NCBI GenBank assembly: GCA_013398275.1
Contig: VZSE01015286.1
Location: 204,480 to 268,479, forward strand
Source of the DNA: Promerops cafer
Lineage: Eukaryota > Chordata > Aves > Passeriformes > Nectariniidae
Direction: 5' to 3'
DNA: 64,000 bases
Shown here: positions 52,688-64,000 of the stretch, in pieces
Layout: every line of letters starts with the position of its first letter
Numbering within the stretch: the first letter of the stretch is position 1
Made by a program: the position numbers and the translations under genes
The notes under the pieces: model-generated
What the model saw: the letters and a program-made list of their open reading frames with translations, nothing else
Databases searched by the model: none
What the model was told of the DNA's origin: nothing

Positions 52688-52952
52688 TCACAGATTCAGA
52701 GAGTCAGCTGAGCTGGAAGGGACTCACAAGGATCATCAAGTCCTGCTCCTGTCCCTGCACAGAACCATCTCAAGTGTCACACCATGTGCCCAAGAGCACT
52801 GTCCAAACACCTGAACTCTGTCAGGTTGGTGCTGTGACCACTTGTGCCCAACCAACCTCTGGGTTTTCCTGATATCCAAACTAAACTTCCCCTGACACAA
52901 CTTCAGGCCAGTCTCTCAGGTCCTGTCACTGGTCACCAGAGAGATCAGTAGA
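52688..52952 (-). mobile_element. CR1 LINE 3' tail, minus strand
   Basis: Plus-strand reading gives 'gctgagctggaagggactca', 'ggatcatcaagtcctgctcc', 'caccatgtgcccaagagcac', 'ctgaactctgtcaggttggt', 'gctgtgaccactt', 'ctaaacttcccctgacacaa' and 'ggtcctgtcactggtcacca', each an ordered match to the reverse complement of the CR1 3' region. It is contiguous with the reverse-transcriptase fragment beginning near 52,955, without the sequence that normally lies between them. Confidence 0.88.
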
Positions 52953-52954
52953 AA

Positions 52955-53240
52955 GGAGATCAGGTTTGATAGGAAGGACTTTCCTCTCATGAAGCCATGC
53001 TGGCTGTCACCAATGACTGCCTCATCTTTCAGGTGTTTTTCAATATCCCCAAAATAATCTTTATAACTTTTGCAGGCACTGAAGTGAGGCTGACACGACT
53101 GTAGTTTCTAGGCTCATCCTTCTGGCCCTTCTTGAAAATTGTGACAGTATTTGCCAACTTCCAGTCAGCTGGGACCTCTTCAGATTCCCAGGACTGTTCA
53201 AAAATCATCAAGAGAGGTTTTGCAATGATGAATCAACATC
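52955..53240 (-). pseudogene. CR1 ORF2 reverse-transcriptase fragment (dead)
   Basis: The minus strand encodes part of the CR1 ORF2 protein, the endonuclease/reverse transcriptase that copies the element into the genome. From high to low coordinates: a PLLMIFEQSW segment, VPADWKLANTVTIFKKGQK, then NYSRVSLTSVPAKVIK (compare the CR1 pattern DW-LANV-PIFKKG and NYRPVSLTS), and, after a frame change near 53,030-53,045, GDSQHGFMRGKSFLSNLIS (compare SQHGFTKGKSCLTNL). The longest intact part is 60 codons (53,029-53,211). The catalytic block (YLDFSKAFD and the YxDD motif) is absent, so the copy cannot be active. It is followed directly by the 3' tail at 52,952. Confidence 0.88.
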
Positions 53241-55482
53241 TAGGATACCCTGGATGCTGTCCAATTGTTAAACTAATTACAAAAATTATTTCTGGGACAA
53301 GAATTCTCTTCTGGGAGCAAAATAATGGATAACAGCTCTGAAAATTCTCTTCATCTCATGTTCCCTGCCCTCCTACAGACTCACTCGATGTTAAACTATA
53401 TTGAGAATCTCAGCAGTAAATATAAATCTCACGATATTGATTTCAGGGATACATTTTCTGCAAATAAAACTGGGTAGCCTGATTTTTGACTATAACTCTT
53501 CACACCTGTCTTTCAAATGGTTCCCAAAAATACAGATTATGGGATATAAATAGAAAAAAACCTACTCAAGTAATCATATATATTTAAATATTAACCAATC
53601 ATTAAATAGTGGTTGTTTGCATTTTTTTTTTTCTCAATTTGTAGAACAGACATTAAACTGTACAAAATATGTGGGCTAATGTTTCTAAGGAAACAGTATA
53701 TTAATAAACAAATTAAAGACTTTGGACATACCAGTCTGCAAAAATGAGGAGATCATGAAATCAAATCTTCATCTTTATTGGCTGAAGAGTGAAGTGTGGC
53801 AGCAATCATGATGGGTTTATTGGAGTCTCTGCAATGGCAAGTGGTTTTTTTTTGTTGTTGTTTTTTTTTTTTTACTTAAACACAATAATAATAAAATAAG
53901 AATAATAGCAGTAAAAATGGCACTTTGTTTTTCTGTCTTTCCACCTGAGTGACATGTAGACACATTGGTCCTAGTCAGCTTGCAACCTGTCAGAAATGGA
54001 AACTAATGTGAATATGAGATGAGAAACATTGTAAGAAAGCTGTAATCTGTCACTTGTTGGCTCTGAATTACCTTGCTACTTTACAGTTACTTATATTGCT
54101 TGGGGTAAAATACTGATCAGTCTGAATAAGGGTGGCAGAATCTGGGGTTATTATCAGGGGAACACAGATGTTCTCAGCATCCCTGCTATCTGACAAGGAA
54201 GGAAATTGAAAACATTGAGAATCTTGAATGGGAGTTGCATCAGTAGATCACTGTACATATCTCATTCATGTTCTTTTTGACACACCTGGAAGACTAGGAG
54301 GAGGTTCTACCTTCATCAAGGAAAGAACCTAATGGAGTGAAGTTGTGAGGCATCTTGTGTTGTCAGCTAAAACTCAGCTTTAAATACTAACAGTGAAATC
54401 CAAATCTCTTCCCCTTAAGGGTGGGTCATCACACCTAAATGTTACTTGGCCTGATTTTGAATGCAATTATTTTTAAAATAGGTCACTCCATTAAATGGAT
54501 TCAACTGAATTTCATAAATCAAAAACACTTTCTCTCTAGACTTCTCATCTGTGGTTCAGGAGAGCATGTTGCAACTCCTATCTCATTTAGGCTGATGGGT
54601 CGTACATACTTAAGCCTCTGGGTGCAATTGTCTGCACTGTTTTGCATCCTTCACACTTTGAGGTGGCAAGATCATAGTGTAATGAGCATTACCCTAAGCT
54701 AAATCCATATTTAAAATGCAAAAGAAAACCATGTTAGCTTTTGGTTCACCCACACTTTGTCTAGGACACCATTCATAGTCACCAGCATAGAATTATACCA
54801 TATAGCCTGTTGCACTTTGTTCAGCATTCTCAAAGCTAGACAGAAAAACAGTATTTAAATATGTCTTCCTTAGATAGGACTGTATTGGCTTTCAATCTCA
54901 TATAGATTCCATGGTGATGCTGTCTTAAAAGCAACTGAAACCTTTTCTGAACAGTTCAATCTTCATGTAAGTGTTCAGGTTCATTCATGATGTGAAACTA
55001 TTTCCTCAAATCAGAAAAAGCCTTTTTAATAGAAATAAAATACCATCACCTTCAGATTAAAAAGTTTAAAAGCTTGGTCTCCATCGCTATAAATCTCAGA
55101 CATATGCAGTTTGGATAAATGTGATGAATATACCTGGTGGAACCTGACAGTTTATTTGAAGTATGCAGAACTCACTGCTTGCCCTATAAGTTGCAAATAT
55201 TCAGACATAAAAATGTGCTTTTATTTGCAAGGCCATGTTCTAAATGGAACCTTTACTTGAACATTTTTTTAGAGTCTGTGTTTATTGCTTCAGAACTAAA
55301 CTAATTGTAGGCAAAGCTCTGTTTACTGTGTAGTTACAAAGAACATGTTTATTATCTTAAGAAATCATCTAATATTAAGAAATCATCTAACCAATCCATT
55401 TCTTAGAAACCTAATACTTTCTCTTTGGCAAGCTGGACAAAGCTCAAAAGAATCAAGGAATTTGATCCAAGGGTTAATAAAA
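53241..55482. other. Unique AT-rich non-coding DNA
   Basis: No supported gene. Low-complexity items: T runs at 53,621-53,632 and 53,845-53,873 (interrupted by TTGTTG), an AAT/ATA-rich stretch at 53,885-53,915, and a 16-base direct repeat TTAAGAAATCATCTAA at 55,357-55,372 and 55,375-55,390. Confidence 0.55.
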
Positions 55483-56114
55483 TGTCTTCGGTTGGGGGTG
55501 TGTATTTTGTTACCATCTGTCAGAGGTGGGGCAGTTATCTCCTGTTAAGTGGCCACCTGATGAAACCAGGTGGGGCAGTTTTCTTTATCTTTTCCACAAC
55601 CAATCCTCCCTCAAGGAAATATCTTCCATTACTAGGCCATTTGAGTCCCACCATGAGATGCTCTGCCCAGGGGGAGGAGCCAAGCATTCCTACCTGGATA
55701 AAAATCTGACATCTGGAACACCTTGGAGAGCCTTCTCCCACTGCATTCTCAGAGGAAGACCAGGCCCATCTACACCACCACTGGAACTTCAGAGGAAAAC
55801 CTACATCCTTCTACAGGATCAGTGCTTCAACAGAACCACATCCAGAAGGACTTCAGCCACCATTTCATTGGACTGTTACCAACACCCTGACCAGCAGGGT
55901 GTCAGGTGGTATTCTGACTCTGTCAGTGGTTCCTTTTCTTGTACTATTGCATTTGTATTTTTAATTTTCCTAGTAAAGAACTGTTATTCCTATTCCCATA
56001 TCTTTGCCTGAGAGACCCTTAATTTCAAAATTCAGAGGGAGGGGGTTTACATTTTCTGTTGCAAGGGAGGCTTCTGCCTTCCTTAGCAGGCACCTGTCTT
56101 TTCAAACCAAGACA
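55483..56114 (+). mobile_element. Well preserved solo LTR of an avian endogenous retrovirus, 632 bp
   Basis: Starts TGTCTTCGGTTGGG at 55,483 and ends CAAACCAAGACA at 56,114. The reverse complement of the end is TGTCTTGGTTTG, so the termini are near-perfect inverted repeats. Inside are features in LTR order on the plus strand: 'agaggtggggcagttatctc', 'gaaaccaggtggggcagttt', a CCAAT-like CACAACCAATCC (about 55,597), a TATA-like GGATAAAAATC (about 55,697), 'caacaccctgaccagcaggg', an AGTAAAG polyadenylation-like word (about 55,972) followed by 'cctgagagacccttaatttc'. I recall this sequence as a common songbird LTR. The longest frame in the window (55,526-56,011, 161 codons) runs through it and is not a gene. 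Flanks TAAAA and TATAG give at best an imperfect 5-base target duplication. No internal viral genes are present. Confidence 0.82.
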
Positions 56115-58830
56115 TATAGAACAAAAAATAGTTCTCAAAATATGTGGTTCTGTAAAAGATAAAATTTATAATACATTAAAATAAATGGAGTTTTGTCTTG
56201 AAAGAGAAGAAACAAATTGCAAATTTGCACCTGATGGTAACTAGAAAAAAGAAAGTGCATTGACCCAGTTTTGGAGGGAATGATAAACAGCTGTAATATT
56301 TATCTTGACTGTCTCAAAAACAACTACAATGTATACTTTGATATGGGGACAGTATGATGATGAATTTTTTTTCTACTAACAAATTATAGTAAAATAGCCA
56401 CCACCACCAATAAAATAACTGGATCATTGTTTTCCAGTTTGTTTAGACAAGTGCTTTCTTCAGCTTCCTGCTTCTATGAGAAGAAACAAACGAATTTTTT
56501 CTAGAGGTGTGTCAGAACACAGAAATCAATTTTGTGCACTTGTAGACTATTACTTTCCTCAGAACTTAGACTATATTTTGCATGTCAAGCAAGTAAAATC
56601 GTCCCCAAGTTTAAAAACCATTTTTTCTTCCCTTTGTACCTTTGCCTATGCAACGTTGAAAAGTCAGCTGATTTTTTTATTTTTCCACAAAACAAACAAG
56701 AACCCATTATGGTTTTAATCCCTTTTTCATAATTTTCTACTTAATATTGCCTTTTAAATTGTGTTTTGAAACAGTGAATGGTTTGAAGTAAACTGGTGTC
56801 ATAAAACTATATATCGTAATGGCTGGAAAAGAAAATGTACTGTTAACTGTAAAAAGTAGGAAGTTGGAAGACTAATTTTTTGATGTTTCCAGAAGAATGT
56901 TTCCCACACTTCATAGTTTGGGAATTGAGGACGCTGCTAAGAAAAGATTGTAAAGATGGACTTCAAAGGAATGATTAAAAAAAAAAAAAAAGCCTATTGA
57001 AAAGATACATAACCGTTGTTCTCATCCTGGATCTTCTTAAAAGTCATGGGTTTATAATAATCTAGTTAGGTTTGCCATGCTGTGTATTATATCACTTTGT
57101 CATGAGTTTTTCTCTGACTACTGCATTGAAGGTGACTATGAGTGTTCAGTGTCTCAAGAAACTTCCCCTTTTGTTGAGATGACAATCTTTTGCTTTGTCC
57201 ACTTTGAACCTCAACCACTTTCTTTCCTTTTCCATGCTTGTATTTTTAGTAGGAGAGCTCTTCTTCAACTCTGAAATTCTATTTAATTTTACATATAGAT
57301 AGAAGTATAGAGTTTCAGTATGTGGAGGAGCCACATAAGAAGACTGAATAAACAGTATGGTTTTAGTTACCTTAGGAACTGTAGAACTTTATGGACTTGG
57401 GAGGAACTTGAGTAGAAAGAAACCAGCTGCAGTGTATTCATAATGGTAACATCACCCCAAAACCAAAATGCTCAAAAGGATAATTTAAATCAGAAGTTAA
57501 TAGAAAACCAGTTATTGCAGAAGAACCGGTAGTTTAGGCTGACAGTGTCTGCAGAAGTGATATCAAAACTAATGCTAAGCATGTCTCTCAAAAGAGAGGA
57601 AGGAAATTCACAAGGGCAGCATAGTGCTTTATACATGGAATATGCAACATTAATCAGTGAAATAGGGAAAAACTTAGTAGTGTTTCCTTAATTATGCTGG
57701 AAGCCTGGAAAATAACATAAGGAATTATTACAATTCTTGGAATCTAAACAATTACCCTGACATTCCAGGTCAGAGACTTGGTGGAAAGATTATAAGCCAT
57801 GGAATGTTGTATTGCTAGACTTCCAGCTTCATGGGGATTCTAGACTAGGACATAATGGAGGAAGAATGAATGTATGAAACTTAGGGAACATTAAATGATT
57901 AGGATTATAATTTAAAGGCATTATTCATTTTGGATGGAACTCTCATGTTATTAATAAAAATGTAGAGCTAGCATGGAAATATGCCTGCCCTTATGAGAAA
58001 AATACAAAATGCGGAGTGAGATGGAAAAATTTCCAAGTTTGGGACAAGTACTAAGTGTGAGAGATTCTGATTATCTACCTAGAAATCTGATAAGAGGTGT
58101 AAACTTCCTTTTTTGCCATGATGAATGTTTTATTTCTAGAACAATAAATAAAGTCTTAGAACTCACAGGAAAATATTCTGTTAAAAATTTGGTCTTGAGC
58201 CATGCAGGAGGAACCATATCAAGAGATATTAGTGAGAGATTTGTTATGTGATAGTGACCATGCCAGAAGGTTTAAAAGCAGGAAACAGGTCAAAAAAACC
58301 CAGAATATGAGTTTTCATTTTTCAGAAAGGAAGAAGAAAGACTTACAAAATAAATGAGACAACAAAACCTGGGAAGAAACCTCAAACAAAATGTAATAAG
58401 AAAACTCCAAACAAACACCTAAAATGCTATTTTCGTCTTGAATTCTACCTAAAAATTATTACAGTGGAAGTCCAAGTAAAAAGAATATGAAATTAAAATA
58501 AATCAAAATAGATCCCAAAATCTTATGTTAGGTCAGTAACTCAGAATACAAGCTAAAAATGATAACATAGATAAAAACTATGTTGAAGAAATTACAAACA
58601 CACTAAATACGGATAACAAATGAACCATAAAATACGCAGAACATACATGAACAAGAAATTAAAAAAAACTCAAAAATAATTTGAATAGCACCTGCAAAAG
58701 TGTACTTAAACTGATAGTAAATCTCTTGCTAAGCACATTAAAACACTTTTGATAGGGAATTGGTGAGACCATATTGTGACAAAATTCTGAAAGAAAACTC
58801 AGGTGTGAAAAGGCTAGAGTAGATAAACAC
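56115..58830. other. Unique AT-rich non-coding DNA, possibly with CR1-derived sequence at its right end
   Basis: No gene recognised. A 15-A run lies at 56,977-56,991. The purine-rich sequence from about 57,400 to 58,830 has the same base bias as the old CR1 to its right and may hold a decayed upstream part of it, but no motif could be matched. Confidence 0.5.
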
Positions 58831-59996
58831 AAAGAATTCTTTGAATTGGCCTATACTGTGGAAGACATTGAATATATTCCCACTTCTAAAGCCCTTTTGC
58901 AGCATATAGGTCAAAGGAATTCAATCACTTCTAAAAATATACAGGATATATTAGACAAAATAGATAAATTAGGTGTTCATAAATCAGCAGTACCAGGTGA
59001 TATTTCACCCATGGTGTGTAACATATCATGCTGAGGCCATCACACATATAGAACGGGAAGACTGTTGAGATTGCCTGTCTGTAATAAAACGTCCAGCTAG
59101 GATAGTGGGAATTGGAGGGACAATGAGTCTGAGTCTACAATAGAAAAATAAGATCTTTAACACAGCAGTAAACAGAGCCTTTTGAGAAAGAGTCAGCATA
59201 TCTTCTGTAAAGGGCAATCCTTCCTCACTGACCTGTTGCAGTTCTGGAAGAATGATTGTTAGTATGAGTATGAACAAGGGATAGTTGAACCAATGTATTT
59301 GGATTTTTTAAAGGTTCACCAAAGGCTGCTAAAGAAAATAAGTTGTGAAAAGCTTCTTTTAAGCACAGAGAATTGGCTACGTGATAGAAGGGGTAGGGTA
59401 GGATGGCATAGCATTACACAGAATAGCATAGGATTGGATTTAACAGCTGCTTTCCAGGATGGGGAAGAATATGCAATGTGATCCCATAGGGTAGGTGCTG
59501 GGACCATCTCTTTCCATTATTTTAGAGACCTGGTGAAGAAAGGAAGAATGAATCTGCAAATCTGTGACTGCTACTAATCTCTTTGTGGTGAAGAGCACTG
59601 AATTGGGATATTATTAATCCTGAAAACTAATAAGAAGCTGTTGTTAACCAAGCCTCAATATTAGAAATAAAGATTCTTCAAACTAGAAAGAGGTTCTTTT
59701 CAAGCAGATAAAACACAGTCCTTCCTAAAACAGCAAGTAAATTTACAGAGCTTACTGTACTATGACATTGTAGATGGAGGCACGCAGTAAGCTGAAAAAT
59801 AATTAGATGTTCATTTACTAAAATGTCTAAATAACAGTGTACCATTAAACAACAGCCTGTGGCCATTGACTGAGTTTGGACTGCAAAAAGCAACTAGATT
59901 GGTGTTCCCTCTTTAAACATCTCCTGCTACCTGTGTCGATGATTAGGCTCTGGGCTGGATGGGCTCTTGGTTTGACATCATATATTCCTATGCTTT
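58830..59996 (+). mobile_element. Ancient CR1-type LINE: ORF2 remnant plus 3' end
   Basis: The right end reads 'gctctgggctggatgggctc' and 'ttggtttgacatcatatatt' 'cctatg', which parallels the older CR1 terminus GGGCTAGATGGACCTTTGGTCTGACCCA...ATTCCTATG known from turtles, crocodilians and birds, and not the 'gatgatctttaaggtcc' terminus of the younger copies. Upstream are 'agaaagaggttcttttcaag' (3' UTR-like) and an ORF2 remnant (58,846-59,544). High divergence and several stops indicate an old insertion. Confidence 0.7.
58846..59544 (+). pseudogene. CR1-type ORF2 reverse-transcriptase remnant (dead)
   Basis: In one reading frame, interrupted by several stops, lie motifs in the order of a CR1 reverse transcriptase: KLGVHKSAVPGDISP (about 58,968-59,010; compare LDVHKSMGPDGIHP), SQHIFCKGQSFLTDLL (59,194-59,241; compare SQHGFTKGKSCLTNLV), MYLDFLK (59,293; compare VYLDFSKAFD, the catalytic Asp present), ENWLRDR (about 59,371), and GAGTISFHYFRDLVKKG (59,494-59,544; compare LGPLLFNIFINDL). 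About 30 residues seem missing between the first and second motif. No YxDD box was found. All these motifs share one frame, which is hard to explain by chance. Confidence 0.68.
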
Positions 59997-62900
59997 TAAT
60001 TAATGCATGTGACCCTCTTCTGATCACCTAAAAATTCTTCTGTGAATTCCTGCAATACCTGCCTAAGTTTCTGCCATCTGGTCTCTGCATAGGACCACCC
60101 ACAAGGACAGTCATAGATCTGATATCTTCTCACTGTTTGGCATTTCTCAGAAAATACTATGTGGCTATGCTTTGCCTTGTGCCTGAAAGTTAGATTGACG
60201 CTTCCAGAAAACATGAGTTTAATGTATATTTATTGAGGAAATTATACTCCCTTGTCCAGGTTTTCAGAATTCTGACAACCCACGGCAAAGTAGCTTTAAT
60301 TAGGATAACTGTAGTCCAGGAATGACAGGAAGTTCAAAAATCCTTCAGCTTCATCTGAAATAAATTTAAGGATGAAATTAGATTTGATGAGGCCTGGGTA
60401 TACACTTGCTGTAATCATTAAACACTGAGCTCTCCCATGATTTTATTAAGTCTTCATTTGGACTGCCAAATCCTTGACATAAACAAGAAATTATCTTATG
60501 TTCATAGACACAAGAGGCATGTTGGGTTCCCTGTTGTCCTTGTATGTGAGCCATCCTAATATTTAAAACAAGGTATAGCTTCTTTTTTCCCTTAATTTTA
60601 CCTTCATATTTGGGGTTTTTTTGATAGTTTTGGTTTGTTTATTTGTCTGTTTGCTTTTTTCTCGGATATACAGGTGGAAAGTGGACCCAATGCAAAATGA
60701 CCTAGTCCCTTCTTGTTCACAATGTCAATATTGATATGCCAAGATACTGAGACACTCATGTTGTACCATGCTGCATATTGCTCTTTAATCAAAAATTGTG
60801 ATCGATCTGACCACCTCCAGACCAATGTCAAGGGGGAAGAAACACAAAAGCCAAACCCAAAGCCTAATGTACCCAAAAACGTGTAAGTTAAGGCAAGGAA
60901 GTATTGTGCGCTTGTTATTTATTTTATTGTTTTATATTTTTAAAAATAACCTTCAGTAGCCATTGAAACAGATATAGTTGAGTGTGTCAGTAGATTAGAA
61001 AATTTCAGGTTTGTCATTGTAGTGAAATCAGGGTAGGAACAAGTACTGTTCGGTTTGCATACAAGATACAGCTTAAACTTACAGATGCCAGACATTTTTA
61101 ATAATAAAGGCAGCTGTCAAATTATAAAAGATGTCAGCGCAGATAAAATCCCTGCAGCCATGCTGAGCTCTGAAAAAGTTTTCTTTTACTAGTATGTCAT
61201 GGCCTCCCTCAATATCATATTAGGTAAAACTTGAAAGACATCAATGATTTCCACGTGAATTATGTTCTCTGTTCTTTCCAATAATAAAATAATCCTCTTT
61301 CTTTTTTCTTTTAGACGTACCATTAAAATAGTGCAATAAAGCACGTCGTCTAATTTTTTTTTTTTTTTTTTTTAATTTGAAGCTCTATATAGCAACTAAA
61401 GGGTTTGAAATATGGAGACCTTCAACACTCCACTGGAAATTTTATATATGGGCTGTACGGACTTCTTGCATTAGCAGAAATCAACTTTCCATTCCTTTAG
61501 CTAATCTACACAGATTTCTTGATTTGCTTTTGCCCAAAGGAGAGTAATAAAACAATGATGACAGTGATTTCCTAGCCCACATGAGCAGGTTAAAATGCTT
61601 AAAAGAAAACTCAGGTAAAGCTGAAGAGGAAAAGGTTTGAACAGAGCAGTTGTCAAAATATACTTAAGCCATTGCTCAAAAACAATCCAGGTGATTTACA
61701 ATGCCAGTTGAAGCCCAGCCTCACAATGAAACTTCAGCACAGCCCTTCCCAAGTATTGACTAAGGTTCTTGTATCAAAAAAATAAAAAGACCAAAAAAGA
61801 CATATTTTTCCTAATTTTCATCCAGGTCGTTTGAAGACAGCAAGGACATACGTAAAGAATCTACTGTATTTTTAGAGAAAATGGGATCAAGAAGAGACCT
61901 TTTATATCATAACCTGTTATATTTTCTGTAATGGTGGACTACAGTTTGGAGTACTTCACTGTTTTCTCTGTTCTAAATCAAAGAGGCTCCAAGCACGTAG
62001 GAGAATAAATTGTTTACAAAGAAAAAATTCTGTCTCAAACAGGTTTGTTTTTTTTTTTTTATTTTTGAAGTTTGGGGTTTTTGTTTTTTAAAACTACTTT
62101 TCATTGCAAATTTTTCAAAATTTTCAAATTTTTAACTCATTAGTCCCAGTCGTCTATCATAAGACAAAGACAAATTGACACATACACACATACTAAGTAC
62201 AAGAAAAATAATTTGTAAAAAGATATTGCAACTTCTGGAAACATGAATATTTTTTATGTAATGCCAACATATTAATCACAGGGACTAAAATCCAAAACTA
62301 CTTCATCCAGTGGCATATAATTAAACCTTAGGGAAATAGAATTATATTATCTGAGCAATCCTCTGTCTAAGAGAAAAAAGTGTTCATTTCCATGGATGCT
62401 AACAGAATTTGGAGGAAAAGAAGTGCTCCTTCCTGCACCTCTCACTGGTTCCATCACCCTCAAATCAAGTCACATTGAATTTATACTTCTTTTGGGTACA
62501 TATGATTCTGAATATACGAATAATGAAGTTAGATAATTTATATATAATTTGCATGTAACTACTAACAGGAATTTACTGACTTGTATTTGGGAATGTAATA
62601 TTAGCTCTTGAGGGTTAGAAGGACTGTAATAATTGAATAGCTCTTTCTTACTTACCATTGAATTGTAATCTGAATGTATGGTCAACATTATGGGATTGCA
62701 CAAGAAGGAAAAGTCCCTGCTTAAAGCTACCAGGCTAGTTGTACAGTTGTAGTGAGGCATTTTGATTCATCTGACATAATTTTGTTTTCTATCATGAGGA
62801 GAAACACAAAGTGGGAAGATAGATGCAAACACCAGAGCAAAAGGGAGGAAAACACAGACCATTTTGAGGAGTTTCTCTTGTGTGCATACTGGAAAGAGAG

Positions 62901-64000
62901 AGAGTTCATGCACTCTCAGTCATACAGAACACTAAATAAAATGACTCCTGCACAAAAGCCCTCCTTGAGATAGCATCACTATTCTTTGAGCTCTTGGCAG
63001 TTTTAAAGGCCATTACTAACACCTCCTCTGCAATCTACTCCTCTGCACCATGTAAGTGTCAGGGAATCAGATCAAGCAAAACTCCCATTAAAGTAAATGA
63101 AAGTCATGCCTGCATAAGGGACAAATGTAGACTCAACAAGGATCTTTTGGTCTGGCCGCAGGAGCTCAGGAGCAGCCTCAGAGAGAAAGGATATGACCAT
63201 TAATAGTGCTCTAGGTCAGGTAATTTTCTGGTCCATTAAGTTCTTCGGCAAGGAGAATCTAATATTACTTTGTTCTCTTAAGTATTCATGTAGACAGATA
63301 ATAAACTTATGGTAATTATACCTTAGAGACATAAAGATACACGTAAGCATGCATTTATCTGTAGTTATGATGAAGTACTATTTCAATTCTGATTTCCACT
63401 TAGAAATTTGGGCAATTACATATTTTCTCCTTATTTAATGGAGGGAAATGTATTTTACTGTTTTCAGGGATATGAAATGCCAAGAAAATTGCTTGAGCCT
63501 GATTTAGGTTGAATTTGGAGGGAATGAGAAACATGCAAATTAAATAGCATATTAATATATTGTTTTCTCAGTTTCATGTCACAAAATAACCTATAACCAA
63601 ACACAACAACTCAGGCAAAGCTAAGGCTCCCTGACTGAGGATAAAGTTTCCCTGAACCACAAGAAGTTCTTTTGTAGTCAGTCAATGAATTTATGATTTT
63701 CCTATTAATAGTATTGTTGTTTCAATGATTAAGAATTTGTTAATCAGACCTATTTTTCTGCCATACTTTGGCTATCCTTCTTTCATCTTATGAATAACAT
63801 AGACATTTCTCGTTATCCATCCTAAAATTAATAAGGAAACACATAAATAGGTTGCTGCATTTGTTCCTAAATTGTGTGGAAAGATTTTAGAGTCTGTTTT
63901 CAGAAATATTTAAGTAGCAACTCCCAGATACATATGTATTTTGCAAACATCACTATTCATGTTCTTTAATATGTTTATGGAATATTTCTTCATACTAAAG
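59997..64000. other. Unique AT-rich non-coding DNA to the window end
   Basis: No supported gene or identified mobile element. A 20-T run lies at 61,354-61,373 and a 13-T run at 62,048-62,060. Overlapping short frames at 62,470-63,203 have no recognisable domain. Confidence 0.55.
61354..61373. repeat. Poly-T run (20 bases)
   Basis: Twenty consecutive T residues following TAA, with no identifiable retrotransposon body on either side. Confidence 0.95.

Noticed and set aside
55526..56011. 161-codon plus-strand open frame as a gene
   Set aside because: It lies entirely inside the solo LTR and runs across its promoter-like and terminator-like parts; the translation has no domain.

Overview
This 64 kb window is AT-rich vertebrate nuclear DNA from a bird, very probably a songbird or other neoavian. 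The call rests on the repeats: several CR1 LINE 3' ends with the avian terminal consensus (ending near 226, 42,452 and, on the minus strand, starting near 49,701 and 52,688), and solo LTRs of ERV families typical of bird genomes. No protein-coding gene, tRNA, rRNA, CRISPR array or bacterial-type signal is supported. Almost all open frames are 60-100 codon chance ORFs of AT-rich DNA, lacking recognisable domains, homology or splice context. The window is best read as a gene desert or the inside of a very large intron.

Layout. 1-226: CR1 3' tail. 227-23,775: mostly unique AT-rich DNA with a polypurine run near 4.1 kb, a GC-richer patch with a 14-bp tandem repeat near 8.7 kb and a polypyrimidine tract near 11 kb. 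23,776-25,030: two 627-bp copies, nearly identical, separated by the only N of the window; this looks like an assembly join error. 26.8-27.1 kb: a block dense in homeodomain-type TAAT/ATTA sites, a candidate conserved regulatory element. 27.6-28.05 kb: an ancient minus-strand CR1 tail. 29.9-30.1 kb: a probable LTR fragment. 41.3-42.5 kb: a solo LTR followed by a CR1 tail. 45.8-46.5 kb: a GC-rich island of unknown origin. 49.7-53.2 kb: a repeat-dense stretch with a CR1 tail, a 30-bp tandem duplication, a second decayed LTR related to the first, a perfect hairpin with an alternative fold, and a CR1 copy in which a reverse-transcriptase fragment is joined to the 3' tail. 55.5-56.1 kb: a well preserved solo LTR. 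58.8-60.0 kb: a much older CR1, with reverse-transcriptase motifs still in one frame and a different 3' terminus.

There is no set of genes working together here. The window records retrotransposon insertions of several ages in non-coding DNA, plus one assembly artefact and two blocks that could be regulatory. Family names come from remembered consensus sequences, not a database search.
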